Shown piece after piece: positions 43,221-53,400 of a stretch of 64,000 bases of DNA. Position 1 is the first letter of the stretch. Each line of letters opens with the position of its first letter. A model generated the notes under the pieces. It was not told the DNA's origin and ran no database searches. It saw only the letters and a list, made by a program, of their open reading frames with translations. Source of the stretch: Gambelia wislizenii (Eukaryota > Chordata > Lepidosauria > Squamata > Crotaphytidae); contig JAUMIR010000003.1 in assembly GCA_030847615.1 (NCBI GenBank), positions 31,742,501-31,806,500 of the forward strand, given 5' to 3'. A program made the position numbers and the translations under genes.

Positions 43221-44045
43221 AAAGACAAAATCTAGTTCTGTTTTCTGGATGTATTCATTCCTGGCTTTAGTTGTATACATGTCTACATTCAGATTGCTGA
43301 AAAGCTTCCTTCTTGTCATTTTTCTTCAATAAACTTTCAATTTTGTTATTTGAAATTTGTGGCCTCTTTCTCCCTCTATTCACCCTATGCCTACTACCCA
43401 TCCACGCTACCTAAAGTCAGTACCTGAAACCAAGAGAATTTGGAGGCCAGTTTGATGGAGAGAGCCAGAGAAATAAAAATGCCCACTTGGTGACAGCATA
43501 AAAAGCCACAGGAAAGCAAAGCAAAGTAATCTACTACCTCCCACTTTCCTCCTAGGAGCTCAAATTGGTTTGTATGGTTTCTCCCCTATAAGGATAGAAA
43601 TAATATATGAAAATATTGAAAAGTGGTAGAAAAGCATGTTTCCCAAGTTTTGGAAAACCCTAACAAAAAGAATCATGGACTGATGATAAATCTTTCAGTT
43701 CAAGAATTATTTCATGCAAACTTTGCAGATTTGTTTGGAAACCAAACATAATTTTCTACACAGAAATCAGAATTTTCAGCACAGAAAAATCTATTTCTAT
43801 ACAGAAATGCTATTTTCTATGCTAAAAATGCTGTTTCCTGCACAGAAAATGTTGTTTAATGTGCAAAAACAAGTGTGACACAAAAAAGTGTGGCACTTTT
43901 GCACAGAAATACAAATAGTCTTTGAAAATTATGTAGTCTGCAAAGAATGTGTAGAATGTAGACTTGCAGCAGAAGAAAACAGCTAAAATTAGTCATTGCT
44001 TCCTCTGAGAATGAAATTAGCAAAGAATTATATACATAGTCCCTA
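43221..44045. other. Unassigned interval with recurring short palindromic units
   Basis: Between 43745 and 43915, units such as TTTCTACACAGAAA, TTTCAGCACAGAAA, TTTCTATACAGAAA and TTTCCTGCACAGAAA recur every 20-35 nt. An AATAAA followed by T-rich sequence at 43328 could be an LTR or 3' UTR remnant. No gene recognised. Confidence 0.4.
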
Positions 44046-44165
44046 CCCATTTATCTTCACAACATGTGTGAGGGAGTTTAGGTTGAGATGGCATAACTAG
44101 CCCAAAATCAGCTTCATGGTTCAAAGGGATGTGAACCTGGATTTTTCCTGTCTCATTCTGGTATT
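44046..44165 (+). mobile_element. MIR/LF-like SINE remnant
   Basis: ATCTTCACAACATGTGTGAG, TTGAGATGGCATAACTAGCC and GGGATGTGAACCTGGATTTT follow the order of a widespread amniote SINE (ACAACCCTGTGAGGTAG...GTGACTTGCCCAAGGTCA...GGATTTGAACCTGG). The similarity is partial and old. Confidence 0.4.
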
Positions 44166-44224
44166 CATGATAATGCGGCAGCCATTCTGGAAATTGCACA
44201 AAATAGGACAGACTTTTAAAAAGT

Positions 44225-44930
44225 GAATATTAGACTTCACAAAAGCGTCTGGAGTAATAAACACCTGAGGCGAAGCACAAAAATCAGTTTGTATAGAGCC
44301 ATTGTACTGTCTATTCTCCTTTAAACCATGAAACATGGGTCACCTATCGCCACCACCTATGACTCCTCAAACACTTTAATCAGCGCTGTATACGCACAAT
44401 CCTAAATATACACTGGACTGACTATGTGACGAATGTTGCTGTCCTTGAGCAAGCAGGGATCACCAGCATTGAGGCCATGATATTAAGAACACAGCTGCGC
44501 TGGGCAGGGCACATTTCTAGAATGGAGGACCATCACCTGCCAAAAATAGTACTCTACGGTGAACTCGCCACGGGTCAGCGTAAGAGGGGCGCTCCAAAAA
44601 AACGATACAAGGACTCTCTGAAACAACATCTCAGGCTCGGCCAAATTGATCACCAACAGTGGTCCGCCCTGGCCTCACATCGGGAGGCATGGAGACACAC
44701 TATCCACAATGCTGCAGCCTTATTTGAGAACTCATGCAGAACAAGTCTTGAAGAGAAACGACAACGTAGAAAGAACCACAACCCAGAAACACCCAAGGAG
44801 ACCTTTTACTGTGCTTTCTGCAACCAGACTTGTTTATCTCGGATTGGCCTTTTCAGTCATCAACGTGCTTGCAGAAAGCACGGGATGAGTCCTTCCTGAA
44901 TCTTCGTTTGCAAGGAAAAGCCAGAGAGAG
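44225..44930 (+). pseudogene. LINE copy C: 3' end of the LINE A/B family
   Basis: It starts within the region after RT (LHKSVWSNKHLRRSTKIS) and runs to the same 3' end as copies A and B, closing GCCAGAGAGAGAGAC near 44930. A frame 44426-44899 is open for 157 codons: TNVAVLEQAGITSIEAMILR, LRWAGHISRMEDHHLPKI and the intact finger CAFCNQTCLSRIGLFSHQRA-C. Upstream, a frameshift and a stop near 44322-44350 disrupt YGSETWVTY. It is a 5'-truncated insertion, inert. Confidence 0.93.
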
Positions 44931-45913
44931 AGACATACTTTTGAGGTATTATATCTACTTTACACAAAATGTCTCTTCTTCTGTCTCTTCCTCGTCTTCC
45001 TTCACTTCCTCCTTTGTAATGGCACTGTCTTCAGTACTGTTTCACGGTTAGATGGGGTATTAATTTTACTGTATATATGCATGTAAAGTATCCCTCTCCA
45101 TAAAATTGCAAGAATATCTCTTTACCCAAAATTGAGACTGGCAAATATTGAGTGCAGCCTAGCCATACTATAACATCAAAGCCAGAAGCAGCAAAGGGGA
45201 ATAAGGCATACATTTTCCATTATTCACTTCAGATGTTCTAATATCTCTAACTGGGTTTAAATGATACATTTTAGGACAGCAGAGCAGCCCAAAGTTGAAA
45301 GTGTCTCTTCTGCTTGATATATCATAGGCAGCAGTTATAAGTCCAAGATCAAATGTCAGTATCTCTACACCAAACCAACCTAGACATGCAATAATCATGA
45401 GATCTAGTTAATTTCTGCTTCATTAAAATAAAAGGCCAAGTATGCTAAAGTATGAACTGAGTCTGGAGATTCAGACAACTTGAACTTCTCATTTAATCGC
45501 TATATATCTATACAGAGATATATAGCAGACTCATACACCCTATATGAGCTACACAACATGATGAAATGCAACTTTATTGAAAGCTGGTGTTTTTTGAGAT
45601 TGGGCAGCTTCTTCCATAACTCACATTATTCAATGCAATAATCCTACACATGTTTCTCTATTTAGCATACTGGGTTAGATCTAGCTTAGATATAGATTAG
45701 TCAGATTCACTTAAGACCTACTTATTTCAGTGGGTCACCTCCAAGTATGACAAAGTATTGATCCCACCCAATGAGACTTACCTTTGAGAAAACATTTATT
45801 GTAAAAGGCTGCCTCCAAAGAATAAGCAGTGCTTTCTTTTTCATCCATACTCTTAATTTTTTAAACTGTACAGGTATAAGCAGAAAATTAAAGTAATATC
45901 TGCTTTAGATATA
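44931..45913. other. Unassigned interval
   Basis: No gene or repeat recognised. TCTTCC-rich sequence lies at 44972-45012. Confidence 0.45.
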
Positions 45914-46225
45914 GGAGGTTATCAGACACAGGCAAAAATCCCACAAGGATGACATCACCGTACCCTGCGGTTTTGCACGTGTCGTCATCCTCACGTGCTG
46001 CCTCCGTGCAGATTCTGTGCTGTAGCAGAGAATAAGCCATCGGTTTTCATTGATGGAAACTTCCATCAATGAAAAGTGACAGCTTATTCTCCACTGCAGC
46101 ACAGAATCTGCATGGAGGCAGCATGTGAGGTTTATGACATCATGTGAAACCAAGACCTGTTCCCAGTACAGGGATGTCATTGTTGCGTGCTCCTCTTAGG
46201 CTTTCTGAAGCATCTGATAATCTCC
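45914..46225. mobile_element. Harbinger-like palindromic MITE
   Basis: The ends GGAGGTTATCAGACAC (45914-45929) and GCATCTGATAATCTCC (46210-46225) are inverted. Arms are complementary in the middle: CCGTGCAGATTCTGTGCTGT (46006-46025) pairs with GCAGCACAGAATCTGCATGG, and the centre TTGATGGAAACTTCCATCAA is self-complementary. Flanks ATA and ATG differ at one position, so the duplication is not perfect. Same family as 31452. Confidence 0.78.
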
Positions 46226-47193
46226 ATGGTTTTTAAAAAGACAAGTGATCTGATGGGAAGAGAATAGATCCTGGGTAACTGGTGTTGATGTCATCCCAAG
46301 GTAACCTTGGCCTAAATCCAATGTTACGAGGTAGCATCAGGATTTTTGTCCACTCCTTCTCCTGCAGTTCTCTCTAATGCTGAGGAATTTCTCATTCTTC
46401 TAGAACAGGTTTTAAAGATGTTTAGGGTGCATGGAAGATTGCAAGAGGGTATGGAAGTGAGTACAATGATCATGCTGGATCTGGCCATTGATTTTGGTCA
46501 TTCCCTGTCAAACCATATGGCTGCAGAAAATTCCAGTTTCCATGACATGAATCCATTTCTTTTGTTACTCTATTTATCACACCTATAAATTCCAATATAC
46601 TGTACCTTAGTGCACTAGTAGGCAACTGCCCAAGGCTTGAGTGCCACACTGGCCTCCTAGGCAATCTTAGGCTTCATTCACACACCACCCTCACAAAACG
46701 TTACCTTTTTTGCTCCAAAATGCCTCAGTATCCCCTAGAGTCAACTGTCAGGCCACTTTCTGATGGAAAAAGGCCTTTTCTGGGCATAAAATGCTCCAAG
46801 GTGTAAAAACATGGTGAAATTGCCCCCTCCTACACTCCTAGCCAATTTTAAATAAAAATATAAAAATGGCATCCTAGGGACCACATAATGGCACTAGAAG
46901 GCACATGCACCCCAGGGATTACTCTTTGCCTATCCCTTCCTTAACAATTTCTTCCAACCAGTCGGTCATTTACATCCTCTTGTCCTCAGATAATTCCATT
47001 TTGTCCATCAGAGGTTCCCAGAGGGATTCTGATCTGCCTCGAGGGAATCTAACTGTAACCTTTTTTTTTTTTTAGAAATCTCAAGGATTGAAAAATGTGG
47101 GCAGACTTATTTGGAAAATGCAGTCTTTCAGAAAGCTTGGAGCCAAGTTGTGTAGGACTTTATGACAATGACATTGTAATTTTGTGCAAAATG
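46226..47193. other. Unassigned interval
   Basis: No gene recognised. A T12 run lies near 47060-47072. Confidence 0.45.
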
Positions 47194-47196
47194 AAG

Positions 47197-47579
47197 GGCT
47201 TGTCTAGATGCAATGTTATACTGTGAGTGGGTGAGCATTTTCTCCCATTCGCAGCAACACTGTTTTGTCTCCACCATTTTCCCACCTATTTGCGTCCATT
47301 GGCATCTATTCGAATGGCATGTCCACATACTCTGATAAAGGGCAATAGAGCGGAAATGTACAGCGATGAGAATTCAAATGTCCACATGTGCAAGAATGCA
47401 CATCTATGCACATTTTCCAGAAAACTTCAAGGAAAATCACGAATCTTTTTATTACGTGGTTTGTGGAGTTTTTAACCTGCTTCCTTCTGAATATCGCAAA
47501 TATCATTCGAATCCCATTAGGACACATGATATTATCTGCGAATTCTTTGAGGAGTATTTTCATCATCTGGACAACCCCC
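47197..47579. mobile_element. Harbinger-like MITE with AAG duplication
   Basis: Terminal repeats GGCTTGTCTAGATG (47197-47210) and CATCTGGACAACCCCC (47564-47579) are inverted, and AAG flanks both ends (47194-47196 and 47580-47582). The interior has TATTCGAATG / CATTCGAAT words in inverted order. The frames through it are not gene-like. Confidence 0.7.
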
Positions 47580-47885
47580 AAGTGTCATTTGCATGCAAAC
47601 ATTGTATTTTGTATGAAACAATGGTTGATTTCCTGCATCAAACATATAACCATGGTGTCATAGCTATACTTCAAATCCCTGTCTGACCTCTGAAATCCAC
47701 CTTAAAAGCCAGTCAGTCATCTGGAGTGATGGAAGTCTGTGCTGCTGCCTAGTGGGTGCTGCAGAATCACTTGACCAGCACTCTCCCATCAGTGAGCAAT
47801 GCTGCAATGAGGAATTGGGATAGGATCCTGCAGTGGCCCCTGCTTCTGCTTCCCACAGCATAACAATAGCAATAGCACTTACATT

Positions 47886-48085
47886 TCTATGCCACTTTAT
47901 CATGTTAAGTACTCTCTAAGAGGTTTACAATGCATTCGCTAATTGCACCCAACAAGCTGGAAACTCATTTTACTGACCTACAGAAGGTTGGAAGGCTGAG
48001 CCAACCTAGAGCCCTACAGGATCAAACTCACAACATTGTGGCTGCCGTACCGGCATTTAACTATTGTGCCACGAGGGTGCCACTA
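47886..48085 (-). mobile_element. tRNA-derived SINE, copy 3 (best tRNA-like head)
   Basis: On the minus strand it starts CCTCGTGGCACAATAGTTAA (about 48059-48078), a recognisable box A, and has GTGAGTTTGATCCTG about 45 nt further, resembling box B. Then follow GGTTGGCTCAGCCTTCCAAC and GTCAGTAAAATGAGTTTCCA, shared with copies 1 and 4. This spacing is that of an RNA polymerase III promoter from a tRNA. The tail is truncated near 47886. Confidence 0.78.
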
Positions 48086-49208
48086 GAGCATCACTCACTG
48101 GTAGGAGCTAGCCAGCACAGCTGCACAGACCTCTATAGCTCTGGACTGGCTTTTAAGATGGGTTTCAGGGTCATTTGCAGTTGTGTCAGAATTGTAAACA
48201 AGAATACAAAGCAGAATATGAAGCAATTAAATTTTTGGTTTAACTTAGTACATTGTAACTGACTACCAGGATGTCAGGCAACATTTTGGTCCACATACAA
48301 AAACAGAAGCTGAATGTTCTGATCTTTTCTCTCACATAAAGTGGCAAAAAAGATATAGTAGTTGACAAATTTTTCATGACCATATTTATCAGCTGTGCCT
48401 CAAATCTAATTGATAACCTCAGATAGAGTAGACCCACTGAATAAATAAGAAGTTAACACTTATGTAAGTTCATTTATTCAATTGGTCTATTCCACTTGGG
48501 AGTAAAAGTTAGACATGAGGCCAGGTTCACATTCTTATTCAGCAGAACTTTTTCCTATGCTCATACCATGTGGCAACATATATATATATAACTATGTTCC
48601 TGTTCTTATAATAACCCACAGCACAAAATCAAATGAATTTCATTTATTTTCTCTTCTGATAATGTTCATGGATTCCTCAGCTCATCAGCAACTCCTGTAA
48701 CCACAACACTATTTTTATTGAGCATGACCCTTGCTGGGCCCTGTGAGAGTAAGCTGCCTGTTAACTTATTAATTACTTGCTGTTGTTGCTTGTCACGGTA
48801 ATGTTACTTGTCCTAAGAGAGGCAACTTTGTGCTGACTGTACAATTTGGTTCCATCCTCCTCCTTCTGCAATAACATTCCTGCAATGTCTTTCCCAATCA
48901 ACAGAAACATGTTCAAGTAATAATGATATATTTCAAAGCTACCCATTAATTTTTGTACTTTGTCTAGGTTTGACAAATTAAAATGTTATGATCAGAGATA
49001 TGGCCAGACTTTCCATTGCTATGTGTAGGCAACCTCACAAAATGTTTTACTGGGGCGTTCAGTAATTCACCATTCCACTGGCTGCAGCTCTTCTTTCACC
49101 TTGCCAAGTAAATTTCTAAACAAGTTATTCATCACGCACTGGTCTATTGGTCACATCTCTTAGATAAATATATGTCCAGTCTGAAGATCACCCATACAGC
49201 ATATACTC
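48086..49208. other. Unassigned interval
   Basis: No gene recognised. A short AT run lies at 48579-48590. Confidence 0.45.
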
Positions 49209-49211
49209 TAG

Positions 49212-49824
49212 GGACTTTATCACACCTCCCTGCTGTCTCACAGCAATCTTGTTGTTGAAGCAAATGGGAACACACTAGTTTGAAAACAATCACTATCAAA
49301 CTTTTCTGCAATCATGCTATTATGTTGCTATGGGGATCCATGTTCCCACACTCATTGTTCCACACCATTTTGCAAACTCCACCTTCTTCCCCTACCCAGT
49401 ACATGTGTGCCTTTTGATTTTTTTTTATTTTGATTTTTTGCTGCAATTTGTGTGATTACAGCAAAATGATTTTTAAAGAATACAAAAGTAAAGGAAACTG
49501 AAGTAAAATCAACCTTGAGTATAGTGAGGGGGGGCGAGGGGGAGTGAGGGGAAGAGGAGAATCATGCCTCTTGTGATGGCTGGAATATCATGTGATGGCT
49601 GTAATATCAGGAATCCAGTGGAAGGAACCTATAGCACCAAAGGCAGTCTTGGAAAAGCCATTGGGAACCATAACAGGTTTTTCCCATCAATTAAAAAGGT
49701 GCTCTACCAACAACTGAAATGCAAAGCAGCAACAGGAGAGACACAGCATTGTATGATAAGTACGGGCCAAAGACACTATTATCCCACTGTAATTGGGATT
49801 TACCACCCTTGTGTGATAAAGTCC
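49212..49824. mobile_element. Harbinger-like MITE with TAG duplication
   Basis: The ends GGACTTTATCACAC (49212-49225) and GTGTGATAAAGTCC (49811-49824) are perfectly inverted, with TAG on each side (49209-49211 and 49825-49827). They match the ends of the element at 20516. The interior is different and non-coding, containing a purine-rich block near 49525-49560. Confidence 0.85.
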
Positions 49825-49839
49825 TAGATGTCAACATTA

Positions 49840-50364
49840 GGGGCATTTTGACATTACCCAATGACAGCATGTTGTTTCCTCTTGAACTTCCATGGCTGCA
49901 TCCCATGGATGCCTGGGTTGGTAGTTTGAGGTGGCACTAGAATTAATTGGCTGAGAATTCTAAATATCCTTCCCTAAACTGCAAACACCAGCATTCCATT
50001 CGATGGAACAATAGCAGTTCAAGTGGAATCACAGTGCTATATTTTTATTTTATTTTATTTATTTAGTTATTTATACTCCGCTCTTCAGCCATAAGGCTAT
50101 CAGAGCGGCTTACAAATTGTTTTAAGCAATAGCAGTTTACACATCTACACTGCAATAAGCAGCTTCCAATGCGTGTTAGCTAATTGCCCCCACAAGCCAG
50201 GTACTCATTTTACCGACCTACAAAAGGATGGAAGGCTGAGTGAACCTTGGAGCCCGTTGAAATCGAACTTGCAACGTGGTGACTTGCAGTACTGGCATAA
50301 AGCGTGCCAGGACAGTTAAAGTGGAATCATCATACCACCATAGCTGGAGTGTGTGAAAGGCCCC
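49840..50364. mobile_element. MITE with TTA duplication, carrying a nested SINE
   Basis: GGGGCATTTTGAC (49840-49852) and GTGTGAAAGGCCCC (50351-50364) form the ends, with TTA at 49837-49839 and 50365-50367. The interior matches the MITE at 2263 (CTTCCATGGCTGCATCCCAT, GGCTGAGAATTCTAAATAT). SINE copy 4 sits at 50041-50305; removing it gives a MITE of about 260 bp. It starts only 12 bp beyond the previous MITE's flanking TAG. Confidence 0.82.
50041..50305 (-). mobile_element. tRNA-derived SINE, copy 4 (best tail)
   Basis: It is nested in the MITE at 49840-50364. On the minus strand it carries GGTTCACTCAGCCTTCCATC, GTCGGTAAAATGAGTACCTG, then TTTGTAAGCCGCTCTGATAG and AGAGCGGAGTATAAATAACT, ending in an ATTT-rich run at 50041-50065. 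The AAGCCGC...GCGG.GTATAAATAA tail aligns with the L2 3' end at 22495-22545. The tRNA-like head (about 50260-50305) is degraded. Confidence 0.8.
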
Positions 50365-50367
50365 TTA

Positions 50368-50974
50368 ATGTTAAGTATTGCTATGCCTGATCATTAGCAA
50401 AACTCTGAGATTAGTCTGATAATGTAATGGTTATTTCCCAGTACTTCTCAGGAGGGAAACAGAGGAAGCTAAATTCATCCATACTTCCTTTTTCCTGGTG
50501 CTGTGTGAAAACAAAACATCACTCCCTAAGCATTACTCATTACATAGAACTATAGGTGTGCCTTTTCTGTACACGTGGTCAGGGACACTTGATAAGCAGG
50601 ACTGTCATTTAGATATGTAAAGAATATCTGCAAAATCTATTCTTCTTGATGAGGAATAGCAGCTGCCGATAGAGTTCTCTGCAACATGAGAAGGAGAAAT
50701 GGAGTAGTTTTTTTTTTTTAAATGAGGTTTCAATAATTTGCACAAAACTGACATCTTTCCCCCTCATGTAGCAAAGTGCAAACACACAGCAAGCATAGAG
50801 AAGGGCTAGGTAATTGATCAAAAAGATGAAAATAACTCATCCAATGCTTCTAACCTTTAGAAGTTCATAATATCACAAATGTAACAGTCAATGCAAAAAC
50901 AAAATTATCAGAAATGTGATGACTGTCACTGAAAAGGACAGGAAATCTATTGTCATCCTGTAAGTGAAGGAAAA
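50368..50974. other. Unassigned interval
   Basis: No gene or repeat recognised. Confidence 0.45.
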
Positions 50975-51498
50975 ACTTATAAAACCATCAAGTTGGAAGG
51001 GGTCTCGGGGGCATTGTTCAGTGCAAGATCTCCAGATATAGCATCCTAGAAGGTAGATGCCCAGTCTCTTTCTGAAGACATCCAGAGAAGGACACATCAC
51101 CACCTCTCTAGGCAATTGGTTCCATTGTTGAAATGGTCTAATTATCAAAAAGTCTCTTCTAATGTTCAATCAAGATCGACTCATCTGTAACTTAAAACCA
51201 TTAGACCTAGTTAGATCCTTTGAGGTAGCATAGACTGCCTCCTCTTTGTGGCAGTCCTTGAGGTTTGTAAAGAGTACAATCATGTCACCCCTCAGTCTTC
51301 TCTTCATCAAGCTGAACATGCCCAGCTCCTTCAACCTTTTTTCATCCATTTGGTTCTTCATACCTCTTATCATCCTCATTACCCTTCTCTGAACTCATTC
51401 CAACTTGTTTATATCCTTCTGAAAATGAGGTGCCCATAACTGAACGCAGTACTCCAGGTGAGGCCTGACCAGCACAGAATATAGTGGGATCATTACTT
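50975..51498 (-). pseudogene. Older CR1 subfamily, 3' part
   Basis: Minus-strand frames give [20 protein letters not shown] then IVLFTNLKDCHKEE (51379-51250) and MNIRRDFLIIRPFQQWNQLP then REVVMCPSLDVFRKRLGIYL (51169-51050). The order is the same as in CR1 RT C-termini but the sequence differs well beyond the other copies, for example in the 3' UTR (TTGGAAGGGGTCTCGGGGGC, plus-strand reading). A T24-like run (51499-51522) follows on the right. Inactive. Confidence 0.8.
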
Positions 51499-51589
51499 CC
51501 TTTTTTTTTTTTTTTTTTTTTGGAAACTATGGTTATATTAATGGGTAAGGTAGCAGCCAAACCGTTAACTAGGGCTAACTAGAAGGAAA

Positions 51590-51720
51590 ACAGAGCTCCA
51601 CTGTTGCAACAGCTCCACTGGTTGCCAATCAATTTCTGAGTACAATTCCAAGTGCTGGTTTTGACCCATAAATGCCTATACAGCTCAGGTCCAGGTTCTC
51701 ATGAGAATCATATTATCTCT
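51590..51720 (+). pseudogene. L2-like RT C-terminal fragment
   Basis: The frame gives QLHWLPINF, a stop, then VQFQVLVLTHKCLYSSGP, the LHWLPV...F..L.LT.KAL.G..P pattern also seen at 893-1300. Very short, with one stop. It abuts the DIRS-like element. Confidence 0.5.
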
Positions 51721-51833
51721 TACAAAACATGTGGATGGCGCACTTCAGACAGCTGGTGCTGGATGCAACCACCATGCCTGACCTGGCCTGACCTGATGCC
51801 AGCAGACCTATGCATGCTTGTACAGGTGAGTAA

Positions 51834-52765
51834 ATGAGGGCCATTACTTTATCTTTGACTCCAAGCACTAGGAGGAGTTATGTCAGGGCAGTGATGGAAT
51901 GTTCTGCTTTTAGACTGTGGAAGGGCTTGGGAGAAGAATGGCTCATACCTATTCCTGATATTGTGTGTCTCTTAGTAATAAGGAATTGTCTCCTCAGTCT
52001 ATGGGGATCCATGGGGAGAGGTGAGTAAGAAATACTACTACTACTACTGCTACTAGAGCCTGACCTTTTGGTTCAAAGTGCAGATCTGACCTTTTGGTTC
52101 AAAGTGCAGGGTTTCCACGACATGACAGGTGATTTCTGCATTTGTAAGCTTCTGGAACATTGGTCTTGTGAGAGAGGCATGGTGGCAGATGATAGGAAAC
52201 CTTTGTTCCCAGATATCCGTAAGGTTTTGGGGGACTTTGGGTGGGTGTTTACTCATCACACTTTAAGATCCTTTTATTTCACAAAGCTTCCTTGACTGCC
52301 TTTTGGGGGGCTTTGAGGATAGGTGAACAGGTGGTTCAGTCAAAAGTTGACAAGTCACAGAGGGCCTTGGAGTTCCAGAACCCTTCTATGGGGAGGCAAC
52401 ATGTGGTCATCAGCATTCCTTCATCAAAAATGGACCAGCACAGGGCTGGGTCCAGTTTATGGCTTCAGACTTGTAGTGACCAGTCTCTGTGTCCAGTTCA
52501 CTTACAGGAATATATTCAAGACAGGGGGTCACAACTTAGCCCCTTGTTTTGCCTGATGATTTTTCTTCTTTGATTGAATACCAGTTCTGGTCTGTCACCT
52601 CCAAGGGCCTATCTGTACTAGATTTTAAAGGGATCAAATTTGGCACACACTTTCAGAATTGGAGCTGCTTCAATCGCATCAGCAATGGGCATGGATTCCC
52701 ATCATATTCAGAGGATTTGGTCCTGGAGATCTAAGGCATACCAGAGATATGTCCGTCCTTTGTAA
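51834..52765 (+). pseudogene. Tyrosine recombinase of a DIRS-like element, frameshifted
   Basis: Core-binding part: SLTPSTRRSYVRAVMECSAF then RLWKGLGEEWLIPI (51849-51965). Catalytic part: GDFCICKLLEHW (52131-52166), FWGALRIGEQVV (52300-52335, with the first catalytic Arg in ALRIGE), SSKMDQHRAGSSLWL (52424-52468), CPVHLQEYIQ (52492-52521), LIEYQFWSVTSKGLSVLDFKG region (52567-52631), then in a shifted frame HTFRIGAASIASAMGMDSHH (52646-52705; the HxxR pair) and WSWRSKAYQRYVRPL (52718-52762; Tyr nucleophile in YQRY) before a TAA. At least three frame changes exist. The enzyme would recombine circular cDNA into the genome without target duplication. Confidence 0.78.
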
Positions 52766-52802
52766 ATTAATGTTTTGCTGTTGCTTTTCTTGTTTCCTTC
52801 AG

Positions 52803-53400
52803 ATTCTTGGTTGTGACCAGTGAAGCATCGAGTCCTGATCTGCAGTTATAGCATGGTCTATTGGGTGGCACCCAAGGCCCACAGTTGCCATTCCAAATCC
52901 CACCTGGGTTTGGATGAATTGGCAGTGGTCAAGTGGCTCAGAAAGAGGGGCCTTTGGTGATATGACCTGTTGTCAATGCTGTTTGCCACACCTTCTTGTC
53001 ATTAACCTGGGAGGTAATGACCTAGATTTGTTGAAGGGAGAGCCCTGATTATTCAGGCAATTTATGATATGTGGATTATACAGGCCAACTGTTTGCATCA
53101 TATAGTCTGTCATTTTACCCCACCAGGTATAGCGGAGGGAGGGATACCTGGGTGCATAGATAGAGCCTGGAGGAGGGTGAACAGGGAAGTTAAAAATTCT
53201 TTATGGAAAGAATTGGGCCACTTTTTGCCACATATAGTTTTTCAGAGGCCAGAGCTCTACAGAGTCTATGAGGTTTATTCATCTGAGGCAGGTAATATGG
53301 TATTCCTGTGAGATTTACAACAGGGGGTGAGGACCCTTTTGGCCAGCCTGGTAGGGGATGGGGATAAGCAGACACTTGCCCTTATCCATGGTAGGTAGTG
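52803..53400 (+). pseudogene. SGNH hydrolase domain of the DIRS-like element, degraded
   Basis: Successive frames read VLICSYSMVYWVAPKAHS (52831-52884; block I with a Ser), LGLDELAVVKWLRKRGLW (52910-52963), LLVINLGGNDLDLLKG (52993-53040; block III GGND) and RRVNREVKNSLWKELGHFLP then ELYRVYEVYSSEAGNMVFL (53172-53311). The last block corresponds to the family's Asp-x-x-His block (DGVHLSEAGN); here both Asp and His are replaced, so the enzyme is dead even apart from a stop after RKRGLW and frameshifts. Its function in the element is unknown to me; esterase or lipase activity is the family expectation. It lies 38 nt after the recombinase stop. Confidence 0.75.

Noticed and set aside
43745..43915. 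CRISPR-like array
   Set aside because: Unit length and spacing are irregular, units are self-complementary fragments not identical repeats, and the DNA is clearly eukaryotic.
48059..48078. tRNA gene
   Set aside because: The box A and box B-like words belong to a SINE family with a shared body and tail; the sequence does not fold into a proper cloverleaf with an anticodon stem that I can identify.
52053..52259. Minus-strand 68-codon frame
   Set aside because: It is antisense to the recombinase catalytic region, which explains the sequence better.
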